A program made the translations under genes and the position numbers. Source: Desulfobacterales bacterium (lineage in GTDB: Bacteria; Desulfobacterota; Desulfobacteria; Desulfobacterales; UBA5852). From it: 7,820 nucleotides of DNA. Where the stretch lies: assembly GCA_016735415.1 (NCBI GenBank), contig JAERRP010000501.1, forward strand, positions 1 through 7,820, written 5' to 3'. This document shows, in pieces, positions 1 through 6,704 of the stretch. Each line of letters starts with the position of its first letter. Within the stretch, counting starts at the first letter, position 1. Under the pieces are notes generated by a model. It saw only the letters and a list, made by a program, of their open reading frames with translations, did not search any database and had not been told where the DNA came from.

Positions 1-17
1 ATTCGCGGATCGAGACG

Positions 18-1070
18 ATGCGCTGGGCATACGCGGCCGCGATTGCCGTTGCCCTGATCGGTGGTTTTGTGCTGCTTGCCTGGCTGAACCGGAGTCGGCA
101 GAAGAAACATCTGCAGATTCGGAAAGAAATGGCAACCATGGATCGGATCGGCCCTTATGTGTTGAAAAGGAAAGTGGCCATGGGGGGAATGGCAGAGCTT
201 TTTCGGGCCGATTATCTTCGTGAGGACGGTTTTCGGCGCCGGGTGGCCGTCAAGCGCATTCGTCCGCATCTGGCCGACAACGCCGACTTCATCAGGATGT
301 TTACACGGGAGGCCCGCCTGGCCGCACTGCTGCAGCACCCCAATATCGTCCAGATCTTCGATTACGGAAAAATCGACAAGGCCTATTTCATCGCCATGGA
401 GTATATCGACGGGAAAAATCTCGGTGAAATCCTGGCAACCATGAAAATCGGACTCCCGGTGGATCAGGCAGTTTTCATCGCCAGCGAGATTTGCAAGGGG
501 CTGGATTACTCCCATTCCCGGATCGATGATGAAACCGGTACCCCCCTCCGCATTGTCCATCGGGACATCAGTCCCCCCAACATACTGATTTCATGCGAAG
601 GCGAGGTGAAAATAAGCGACTTCGGCATATCCAAGGCGCAGTCCGAGCCCAATCATACCCAAGCGGGCGTTATCAAGGGTAAACTGGCCTATATGTCTCC
701 CGAGCAGGCCCTGGGTCAGCCCTTGGATTGCCGGGCCGATATTTTTGCGCTGGGGCTTTTATTCCATGAGTCCCTGACGGGTATTCGGGTCTACCGTTTC
801 AATAATGAAATTGAAGCGATCCGGGAACTCCCCCAGAGAGATATCGAACCCCTGACGGAAATTATCAGGCAGATTCCGGAAGAACTGAACCGAATCGTCA
901 TGAAATGCCTGGAAAAGGATCGGGACGCCCGTTACCAGAGCGCCGCCGAAGTCTATGCCGACCTGACGGCCTTCCGCAGAGAATCGCAGATGACCTACGA
1001 TGCCGCCGATCTTTCAATCTTCATGCGCGAACGCCTGACGGAAGGCGATGATACCGATTGTGTGGTCTAA
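18..1070 (+). CDS. Membrane-anchored Ser/Thr protein kinase (Pkinase family), possibly 5'-truncated
   Basis: This is a Hanks-type kinase that would transfer phosphate from ATP to Ser/Thr of cytoplasmic proteins. Numbering from the ATG at 18, residues 5-23 form one hydrophobic transmembrane segment followed by a basic stretch (RSRQKK), which places the kinase domain (about 44-320) in the cytoplasm. Visible motifs are the nucleotide loop AMGGMAE (54-60), with the first glycine replaced by Ala, the ATP lysine K79 in VAVKR, helix-C E98, the catalytic loop HRDISPPN (D183, N188), DFG (201-203), SPE (227-229) and D241. All catalytic residues are present, so it should be active. The frame is open to the left edge of the window, and the positive-inside pattern suggests that an extracytoplasmic N-terminal domain may lie upstream. 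Alternatively, a soluble form could start at ATG 129 or 138, near a GGAAAG. The MBOAT gene follows 48 bp later on the same strand, so co-transcription is likely. The substrate is unknown. Confidence 0.9.
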   Translation: MRWAYAAAIAVALIGGFVLLAWLNRSRQKKHLQIRKEMATMDRIGPYVLKRKVAMGGMAELFRADYLREDGFRRRVAVKRIRPHLADNADFIRMFTREARLAALLQHPNIVQIFDYGKIDKAYFIAMEYIDGKNLGEILATMKIGLPVDQAVFIASEICKGLDYSHSRIDDETGTPLRIVHRDISPPNILISCEGEVKISDFGISKAQSEPNHTQAGVIKGKLAYMSPEQALGQPLDCRADIFALGLLFHESLTGIRVYRFNNEIEAIRELPQRDIEPLTEIIRQIPEELNRIVMKCLEKDRDARYQSAAEVYADLTAFRRESQMTYDAADLSIFMRERLTEGDDTDCVV

Positions 1071-1118
1071 TCCGGAGGACCGCTCACCCACCTTTTTTGC
1101 CCGGGGCTGATAGCGCGA

Positions 1119-2546
1119 ATGCTTTTTGCCAGCACCGTATTTCTGTTTGCCTTTCTACCGGCCGTTATCCTGGTGTACTACACGGTACCGGACCAACCCA
1201 CCAAGCGCGGTCGCAATTTTGTCCTTCTGATTTTCAGCTATCTCTATTATCTTTACGGGGCGGCCTCATTCCTGCCGGTTTTCATGCTCTCCACCCTGGG
1301 GGATTTCGGCCTGGCCCGCCTGATCGAAAGCGACCGTCGCCGCAAGCGGCTGTGGCTGATCCTTTCGCTGGTCATCAATCTTGGGCTTCTGGCCTACTTC
1401 AAGTACGCTAATTTTTTCATTAACGAAGTCGGCATCCTGCGGGCCCAGTGGGGGCTGCCCGCCCTGACATGGGTCGAGGTCCTGCTCCCGATCGGCATAT
1501 CCTTTTTCACCTTTCAAAAACTGAGCTATGTGATCGATGTATACCGGGGCGATACCACCGCTCTGAGAGATCCGCTGGATTTTGCCCTTTATGTGGCCAT
1601 GTTTCCTCAATTGATCGCGGGACCGATTGTGCGCTTCCAGGAAATCCGGTTGCAGTTGAGAGAGCGCCGTGAAAACTGGGAGCGTTTTTTCTCCGGTACC
1701 GTACGCATCTGCTGGGGGTTGGCCAAAAAAGTCCTGATCGCCGAAACCTGCGGCCGCTTTGCCGATACGATCTTCGCCCTGGGGCCGTCCATGCTGGATA
1801 CTAAAACGGCCTGGCTGGGGGCTGTAGCGTACACGCTCCAGATCTATTTCGACTTTTCGGGCTACGCGGATATGGCCATCGGGCTGGGACTCCTGTTCGG
1901 GTTCGTCCTGCCGGAGAATTTCAAGCGGCCCTATTCCGCCGTCAGCATAACGGATTTCTGGCGGCGCTGGCACATCTCGCTCAGCCGCTGGTTTCGTGAC
2001 TATCTCTATATACCGCTGGGCGGTAATCGCCACGGTACCGCGAGGGCCTGTCTCAACATGGCGGTGGTATTTGTACTCTGCGGGTTATGGCACGGCGCGA
2101 ACTGGACCTTCCTGGCCTGGGGTATTTATCACGGTCTGTTTTTAATTATCGAACGCCTGACCGGTTTGCGGCGAATGCCGGCCCGTCGATGGGTTGTCAC
2201 CCGGCGGGCGGTCACGCTTCTGATCGTGACCGTGGGCTGGGTTCTTTTCCGCGCGGCTGATTTCGGGCAGGCGGCCGGATTTCTATCCGCCATGTTCAGC
2301 TGGCGTGACCTGCCGCTGGCCTATGACCTGAGCCTGCGGCTCAATCCCTGGGATCTCGGAATCCTTCTCGGCGCCGCGACAGTGTTTGTGCTGCCGCCCG
2401 ATTTTTCGGGCTTCCGGTTAGTGGCCGAGGAAAGGCATGTCCAGCCGACGGTCGCTGCAGTGGTGCTGATATTGATCGTATTACCCTTGTGCGGACTTTT
2501 GATCATCAGCAGCCCGGCGGCCCCGTTTATTTATTTCAGGTTCTAA
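1119..2546 (+). CDS. MBOAT family O-acyltransferase, AlgI-like
   Basis: This is a polytopic inner-membrane acyltransferase of the AlgI branch of the MBOAT family. Known members pass acyl (usually acetyl) groups across the membrane for O-acylation of exopolysaccharides such as alginate, together with exported SGNH-fold partners. The 475-residue length is typical. The start MLFASTVFLF fits the family N-terminus, although only a weak GGGG lies about 12 nt upstream. Signatures include FPQLIAGPIVRF (162-173), DFSGYADMAIG (245-255), PENFKRPY (265-272), FWRRWHISLSRWFRDYLYIPLG (280-301) and CGLWHGANW (321-329). H325 is the conserved MBOAT catalytic histidine and H285 is a second conserved histidine. 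WVLFRA (374-379) and the terminal FIYFRF-type ending are also standard. Its stop codon overlaps the start of the next gene, which encodes an AlgX/J-like protein, supporting a shared pathway. The polysaccharide substrate cannot be told, so algI is not assigned as a symbol. Confidence 0.93.
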   Translation: MLFASTVFLFAFLPAVILVYYTVPDQPTKRGRNFVLLIFSYLYYLYGAASFLPVFMLSTLGDFGLARLIESDRRRKRLWLILSLVINLGLLAYFKYANFFINEVGILRAQWGLPALTWVEVLLPIGISFFTFQKLSYVIDVYRGDTTALRDPLDFALYVAMFPQLIAGPIVRFQEIRLQLRERRENWERFFSGTVRICWGLAKKVLIAETCGRFADTIFALGPSMLDTKTAWLGAVAYTLQIYFDFSGYADMAIGLGLLFGFVLPENFKRPYSAVSITDFWRRWHISLSRWFRDYLYIPLGGNRHGTARACLNMAVVFVLCGLWHGANWTFLAWGIYHGLFLIIERLTGLRRMPARRWVVTRRAVTLLIVTVGWVLFRAADFGQAAGFLSAMFSWRDLPLAYDLSLRLNPWDLGILLGAATVFVLPPDFSGFRLVAEERHVQPTVAAVVLILIVLPLCGLLIISSPAAPFIYFRF

Positions 2547-5500
2547 TGGCCATGTTCAAGAAATCCTTATCACTGCTTTTTATCCTGATGCTGCTCACAC
2601 CGGCGGTGGTGTGGCTGTCCACGGGACCATCTTCGGATATCCGGCAAGAACCCGGCCCGGTGGCTTTTCCCCGCCCCGACGGACAGGCCTTGTTCAAGAA
2701 CGACTATTACCGCGCCCTGGATCGATACATAAATGAACAGTTCATCTTCCGGGATCGGGTGATCTTCATTAAAAACTGGTTGGATTTCAAGTTTTTCAGC
2801 AAAACGGAGCGCGGCGATATCCATGTGGGACGCCAGGGCTGGCTTTTTCGACGCATCGACGTGGAAAACCACATCCAGGATGTCTGCGCCGAGGACGGGT
2901 CCATCAGCAGATTGCTGCTCGAACTGCACGCCCTTGAAAACGTGATCGAAGCTTCCGGGCGGCGCTTCAGGTTTCTGGTGGTTCCGAGCAAGGTCTCGAT
3001 TTATCCGGAGTATATCGGTTGGGTACCCCTTCCGGCTGAAGGGCGCTGCAGTGCCTACGATTTGTTCCGGGAAGCCCATCGGACCCATCCGCTTAAAAAC
3101 TGGGTAGCGCTGGAAGCACCGATCCTCGCCAGCAAATTTGGATCGCACCTCCTGTATGATCCAACCGCCGCCTACTGGAACGGGCGCGGAGCGGCCGTGG
3201 CGGCGGATGTCCTGCAGCGAAATTTTTTCAATGTGAATACGTTGTCGCCGGTTTTGGCGACGGCGGGTCGTTCCGATGACCTCGAACGGCAGTTGCTGGG
3301 GCTCTCGAAGCCCTCCCCCCTGGGCACGCTGCGCCACCTGACAGGCCTGCAGGCCGAAGGTCTGGGCCGTAGCCTTGTCTATGCTGACGCCGGTATTGAG
3401 CGCCTGCTGCCGTATCTTTTACAAATGACACAGCGGCTGGACCTCCTATCCAGCGAGACGATACCGTCCGGGCGGATCGGAGAAGATTTAGGCGCCTTCG
3501 ACACTATTCTGATACAGACCACCGAATCCGGGATTCAGGACCTGCGGATCGATCTGGACCGGATCTTCGATCAGCTATCCGATGAAGCCGTGTGGGCGAC
3601 ACATGCACCGGTGGACTTGAAATTCGCCCGGCCGATGGCCCATACCGCCCTGAATTTGAGTGCCAGGGGCCTGGAAGTGAAATCGCTGGGGTCGCGATCC
3701 GCCTTTGCGCTCGTTGATCTGCCCGGGTCCTACCGGGGCTGTTTTCGCGTCCTGCGACTGAATCTGACGGTGCTTCAACCGGACGTCATGACGGTGACCT
3801 ACCCCGCGAATCCGCTGTTGCGCGTGGCGAAATCTCTTCACCCCGGCCGTTTTAATCTTTATCTGCCGCTACCGGTTAAATCCAGGGTATCCCTGCGTTT
3901 CCACCCTGGCCGCCAGGCCGGTCTGCTGGTGCTGCACAAAGCCGAGATCATCGGCTTTCCCAAAAGCGGGGCCGCCGCCTGCGGACAGTCGTCCGGGATT
4001 GACAAAGCAGGCATCATGATGGTCGACACCTCCGCTTCCCCCAATGCCAATTTAGCCCGTTCCACTTTGCCTTCCCGATTATCCGGAGCGCTGTCGTCCC
4101 GAAGCACATCCCCTGGAGCCGGTGGTGTTTCGGGGAAAACCGTGGAGAAAACCAATCCCCTTCCGGCCAATGCACAGGAGGCCAAACAGGTGCCAGCGCC
4201 GGCCCGGCCCGCTACCGGCACCATCGCCCTGAATGATTTTTCAGACGGGCGTATTTTTCAGCGGCAGAACCGGCAGGCCGATATCATCGTGTCCGGGGTC
4301 TATACGGGATCGATTTCCGGCATCCAAGCGCGGGTGATCCGGCAGGGCGGCATCGACCAGGTGGTTCCCTGGACCGTGATCGATGAGGCCCCCCGCAACG
4401 GCATTTTTCTGGGCCTGCTGCCCCGGGTGCCGGAAGGCGGGTGGTACGCCCTGGAAGTGCGTGCGGTCGATGATCACAGCCTCCTGTCAAAGGGGAAAAA
4501 CCGCTGGGGGATCGGTATCCTGATGGCCTGTATCGGGCAGTCCAACATGAGGGAATGGTTTCATACCGGCACCGACCTTGAAGCGCATCCCTTCCTGCGT
4601 TGGTACACCGGGAGTGGCTGGCACGAACCGGGTCGCCGGGGAAATGGGGCCATCGCCTGCGGCAACCGCATTATCGCCCGCACGGGCGTGCCGGTTGGGC
4701 TGATTGAATACGCGGTCAACGGATCGGGACTGCACCGCAAGGCCGACTGGGGTACGGGGTACTGGGAAGACACCCGTCCGAAATCGATTTATCGGCGCTT
4801 TGTATCCCGTGTGGCCGCCACGGGCGGGCGGCTGGAATTTGTCCTCTGGATTCAGGGAGAGGCCGACGCTGCCCGGGGCAACGTGACCCGTGAGGACTAC
4901 CAGGCCGCCCTGACCCGCTTTATCACCCGCCAGGTGCGTCGGGATATCGCCAACGCTTCGGCCCAACCGCAACTTCCGTTTCTGGTGGCTGCGATGGTCA
5001 AACGTCCGGGCGGGCTCAACGTGCCGCACCAGGCCATTCGCGAAGCCCAGCTGGCGGTTACCGAACAGGTGGTGCAATGTTACCTGGCCGCAACCACCCT
5101 CGATTTGAAAAACCGGGGCAAACAGCACCTGGCACCGCAAGCCTACACCACCATGGGAAATCGGGTCGCCCAGACCGTACTGTATGTTCTGGGGCTGGAA
5201 GACTTCTATCGCGGCCCCAGGGTCGCGACCGTCCGTCAAAGCGGCGAACTGGCCCTGGATGTTACCCTTCGGCATTCCGGAGGAACCGATATCACTCCGG
5301 AAACCGGCATTACCGGCTGGGAAATCATCGATGCGGCCGGTGCCGCGCCCATCCAGAAAGTTTTCCGCCAAGCCCCCCGCACGATCCGGATTCTCCTGGG
5401 TCGTGCCCTGCAGGGTCAGGCCGAGGTGCGCTACCTGTACGGCGCCAGACCGGACGCGCGCCGGGCGCTGCGGGACAATGCTTCCCCCCGCCTGCCCCTG

Positions 5501-5575
5501 GAAGCCTTTCGCGGTGGGGTTTCTCCCCCGTCGGCACCGCCTGATAAAACGGCACCCGAAGCGGTCACGCAATAA
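2546..5575 (+). CDS. Exported AlgX/AlgJ-like SGNH domain fused to SASA-type carbohydrate esterase
   Basis: This protein of about 1009 residues appears to be a fusion of two SGNH-fold enzymes. The start was chosen at 2546 (TAATG overlap with the MBOAT stop, AGG 5 nt upstream) rather than the in-frame ATG at 2489, because residues 6-25 then form a clean N-terminal signal or anchor helix. Residues about 40-380 resemble AlgX/AlgJ: a FIFRDR segment, the HVGRQGWLF motif (93-101), then the degraded catalytic blocks TAAYWNGRGA (207-216) and VYADAG (278-283). The family has Asp-x-His-Trp and Gly-Asp-Ser there; this protein has A208, Y210 and A282. A beta-rich region (386-471) and an 85-residue Ser/Pro/Ala-rich linker follow. 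Residues 559-643 resemble the beta domain preceding SASA esterases (FSDGRIFQRQ). The catalytic domain (653-886) has GQSNM (S666), WIQGEAD (768-774) and a candidate catalytic H861. A C-terminal beta domain (890-989) ends with the VRYLYG/LPLEAF pattern of these esterases. It is probably periplasmic, acting on an acylated polysaccharide. Its exact activity is uncertain. Confidence 0.88.
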   Translation: MAMFKKSLSLLFILMLLTPAVVWLSTGPSSDIRQEPGPVAFPRPDGQALFKNDYYRALDRYINEQFIFRDRVIFIKNWLDFKFFSKTERGDIHVGRQGWLFRRIDVENHIQDVCAEDGSISRLLLELHALENVIEASGRRFRFLVVPSKVSIYPEYIGWVPLPAEGRCSAYDLFREAHRTHPLKNWVALEAPILASKFGSHLLYDPTAAYWNGRGAAVAADVLQRNFFNVNTLSPVLATAGRSDDLERQLLGLSKPSPLGTLRHLTGLQAEGLGRSLVYADAGIERLLPYLLQMTQRLDLLSSETIPSGRIGEDLGAFDTILIQTTESGIQDLRIDLDRIFDQLSDEAVWATHAPVDLKFARPMAHTALNLSARGLEVKSLGSRSAFALVDLPGSYRGCFRVLRLNLTVLQPDVMTVTYPANPLLRVAKSLHPGRFNLYLPLPVKSRVSLRFHPGRQAGLLVLHKAEIIGFPKSGAAACGQSSGIDKAGIMMVDTSASPNANLARSTLPSRLSGALSSRSTSPGAGGVSGKTVEKTNPLPANAQEAKQVPAPARPATGTIALNDFSDGRIFQRQNRQADIIVSGVYTGSISGIQARVIRQGGIDQVVPWTVIDEAPRNGIFLGLLPRVPEGGWYALEVRAVDDHSLLSKGKNRWGIGILMACIGQSNMREWFHTGTDLEAHPFLRWYTGSGWHEPGRRGNGAIACGNRIIARTGVPVGLIEYAVNGSGLHRKADWGTGYWEDTRPKSIYRRFVSRVAATGGRLEFVLWIQGEADAARGNVTREDYQAALTRFITRQVRRDIANASAQPQLPFLVAAMVKRPGGLNVPHQAIREAQLAVTEQVVQCYLAATTLDLKNRGKQHLAPQAYTTMGNRVAQTVLYVLGLEDFYRGPRVATVRQSGELALDVTLRHSGGTDITPETGITGWEIIDAAGAAPIQKVFRQAPRTIRILLGRALQGQAEVRYLYGARPDARRALRDNASPRLPLEAFRGGVSPPSAPPDKTAPEAVTQ

Positions 5576-5623
5576 AAAGTATGGAGGGATTGGGTCAGCA
5601 GTGGTTCGCCTGGAGATGAGGGC

Positions 5624-6412
5624 TTAGTCGTCGTTTTTGATCAGTTCGTAAATGGCCTTGTCTTTAACACTGAGGTTTTGTCCCTGCTCGTACAGTTTGT
5701 CCAGGAAGTAATGGTAGAAGTCGTGGCGCAGGCTGTCGCGATTGGCGGTGACGAACCAGCGGTTGCGCGTCCAGATGACCGGGGAGTGGTCGGGGCGTTC
5801 CTTTTCGAACATGCCCACCAGGGCCTCGGACTGATCAACGATGATGTCGATGGATTCCCCGCCGAGTTTGTCGCGCAGGTCTTCCGCCTGCGGATGGGTT
5901 ACCTGAATGTCGAAGGTGGGGGGGATGGTGCCCATGGCAATCAGGCGAACGCCGACACCCCGCTCGGCCGTCTTGCGGATCGTCGTTTCCAGACGCTTCC
6001 AGGCCGCGGGGAAAAGGCGCAGGTAGATTTCCTGCCGGGCGGATTCAATGATTTCAGCCGCTTTGGCCAAAACCGCTTTGCGGCCTCTCAGGGCCATCAG
6101 GTATTCATAATCGGTCTCCTGGGTGATTGATTCGAGCTGTTTTTCAAGCTGATTCAGGTTGGACTCAAACTGGCTGCGGAAGCGGGTTTTCAGCTCTTCA
6201 AAGGGCAGCGGCACGTAGCAGCCTTTTTCAATTTCGAAGACGATTCCCTTCTTGAGCAGGCTCCGCAACACATCATAAATCCGCGAACGGGCAATCCCGG
6301 AACGTTTGCTCAACTGGGAACCGTTCGACGGATGCTGGGCCACGAGCGCGAGGGAGCAGGCGGATTCGTATTTGCTGAAGGCGAAATCTCTGAGCAGGCT
6401 GGTAATGTCCAC
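5624..6412 (-). CDS. TrmB family transcriptional regulator
   Basis: This is a 262-residue DNA-binding regulator. Residues about 15-68 form a winged helix-turn-helix of the TrmB type, with the recognition region around KRSGIARSRIYDVLRSL (36-52) and a wing ending in CYVPLPFEEL. A heptad-like helical linker, probably a dimerising coiled coil, follows at 71-100. The C-terminal part (105-245) resembles the PLD-like effector domain found in TrmB proteins, including EIYLRLFPAAWKRLE (128-142) and a WTRNRWFVTANRDSL segment. The start is GTG at 6410-6412, preceded by GGAGGAG 8 nt upstream, which fixes the start well. TrmB proteins are best known from archaea as sugar-responsive regulators; bacterial members exist, often with unknown ligands. 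It is divergent from the aminotransferase gene across 292 bp that contain palindromes, so that gene is its most likely target; this is inference. It converges on the esterase gene 48 bp away. Confidence 0.88.
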   Translation of the reverse strand: MDITSLLRDFAFSKYESACSLALVAQHPSNGSQLSKRSGIARSRIYDVLRSLLKKGIVFEIEKGCYVPLPFEELKTRFRSQFESNLNQLEKQLESITQETDYEYLMALRGRKAVLAKAAEIIESARQEIYLRLFPAAWKRLETTIRKTAERGVGVRLIAMGTIPPTFDIQVTHPQAEDLRDKLGGESIDIIVDQSEALVGMFEKERPDHSPVIWTRNRWFVTANRDSLRHDFYHYFLDKLYEQGQNLSVKDKAIYELIKNDD

Positions 6413-6540
6413 TGATCACCCTCCTCCGGCGTCGGTGAAATGGTCGATGATGGCAAGTAAGCCGGGCCGTTAAAAATGCACGGCCGTCAAAGGCGCGCCG
6501 TCCACCGGCCCCTTCTGCCGATGAATGGTCTCGATCCGGT

Positions 6541-6568
6541 CTTATCGGATTCGGGAGTAAAAGGTCAA
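6541..6568 (-). promoter_or_regulatory. Candidate promoter of the TrmB-type regulator gene
   Basis: Read on the - strand, TTGACC (complement of 6563-6568, 5 of 6 matches) is followed after 16 bp by GATAAG (complement of 6541-6546, 4 of 6 matches). It would give a leader of roughly 120 nt before the GTG at 6412. This is weaker than the aminotransferase promoter and was called by eye only. Confidence 0.35.
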
Positions 6569-6584
6569 CCGGGGAGCGGTTGAC
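6564..6584. promoter_or_regulatory. Inverted repeat in the divergent intergenic region
   Basis: GTCAACCG (6564-6571) and CGGTTGAC (6577-6584) form a perfect 8-bp inverted repeat with a 5-bp spacer. It overlaps the candidate -35 of the regulator's promoter on the - strand, a position suited to autoregulation. The half-site differs from that of the 6660-6693 palindrome, so the same protein need not bind both. No T-run follows on either strand, so it is not a terminator. Confidence 0.4.
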
Positions 6585-6637
6585 GCAAGCGCCGCAAAGG
6601 ACCATGGGCGAAAGGGGCGGAAAGACCGGGCCGTGTT

Positions 6638-6650
6638 TGATTGACAATCA
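6638..6650. promoter_or_regulatory. Small palindrome over the -35 box
   Basis: TGATTG and CAATCA form a perfect 13-bp palindrome with one central base, embedding the -35 hexamer TTGACA. It could be a second contact site for a regulator, but a site this short can arise by chance, and part of the symmetry comes from the -35 sequence itself. Confidence 0.3.
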
Positions 6651-6669
6651 GCCGGATTCGAATTATGTT
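6641..6669 (+). promoter_or_regulatory. Sigma70-type promoter of the aminotransferase gene
   Basis: A perfect -35 TTGACA (6641-6646) is followed after exactly 17 bp by TATGTT (6664-6669, 4 of 6 matches to TATAAT). Transcription would start near 6676, giving a leader of about 30 nt that contains AGGAGGT before the ATG at 6705. The -35 lies inside a small palindrome and the -10 overlaps a large one, so the promoter is probably regulated by a bound protein. It was predicted by eye. Confidence 0.65.
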
Positions 6670-6693
6670 GCTACATAGATAGCAACACAATTC
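6660..6693. promoter_or_regulatory. Palindromic operator-like site over the -10 and start region of the aminotransferase promoter
   Basis: The core is a perfect inverted repeat, TGTTGCTA (6666-6673) and TAGCAACA (6680-6687), around a 6-bp spacer. The symmetry continues outward to 6660 and 6693 with a single mismatch (A6665 against C6688), giving 13 matched pairs out of 14. Because the predicted start site lies inside it, the mRNA would carry only half, which argues for a DNA-binding site rather than an RNA hairpin. A protein bound here would block RNA polymerase. The neighbouring TrmB protein is the obvious candidate; this is inference. Confidence 0.65.
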
Positions 6694-6704
6694 AGGAGGT
6701 CGTC

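Larger units (their letters stand above)
6413..6704. other. Divergent intergenic region (292 bp)
   Basis: This stretch separates the divergent regulator and aminotransferase genes. It holds both ribosome binding sites (GGAGGAG on the - strand at 6421-6427, AGGAGGT on the + strand at 6694-6700), two candidate promoters and three palindromes, listed separately. Between about 6430 and 6540 nothing further is recognised: no convincing small ORF, tRNA or terminator is visible. Confidence 0.8.

Noticed and set aside
1266..2033. 255-codon open frame on the - strand within the MBOAT gene
   Set aside because: It is antisense to highly conserved MBOAT motifs; its composition is rich in Gln, Asp and Arg with no recognisable fold.
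2489..2545. Upstream ATG at 2489 as start of the AlgX/J-esterase fusion
   Set aside because: It would overlap the MBOAT gene by 58 bp and put about 24 polar residues ahead of the signal helix. The TAATG start at 2546 gives a standard signal sequence and a usual coupled-gene overlap.
4487..5572. 361-codon open frame on the - strand, antisense to the esterase domain
   Set aside because: It is a shadow of the real gene, which carries GQSNM and WIQGEAD on the + strand. There is no motif and no independent promoter or ribosome binding site.
5678..6130. 150-codon + strand open frame opposite the TrmB-type regulator
   Set aside because: It is antisense to a gene with a clear winged helix-turn-helix and a GTG start with a strong ribosome binding site; there is no ribosome binding site or domain of its own.
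6660..6693. The large palindrome as a Rho-independent terminator or RNA hairpin
   Set aside because: It is AT-rich with no T-run after it, sits upstream of a gene rather than downstream, and the predicted transcription start lies inside it, so the mRNA would hold only one arm.
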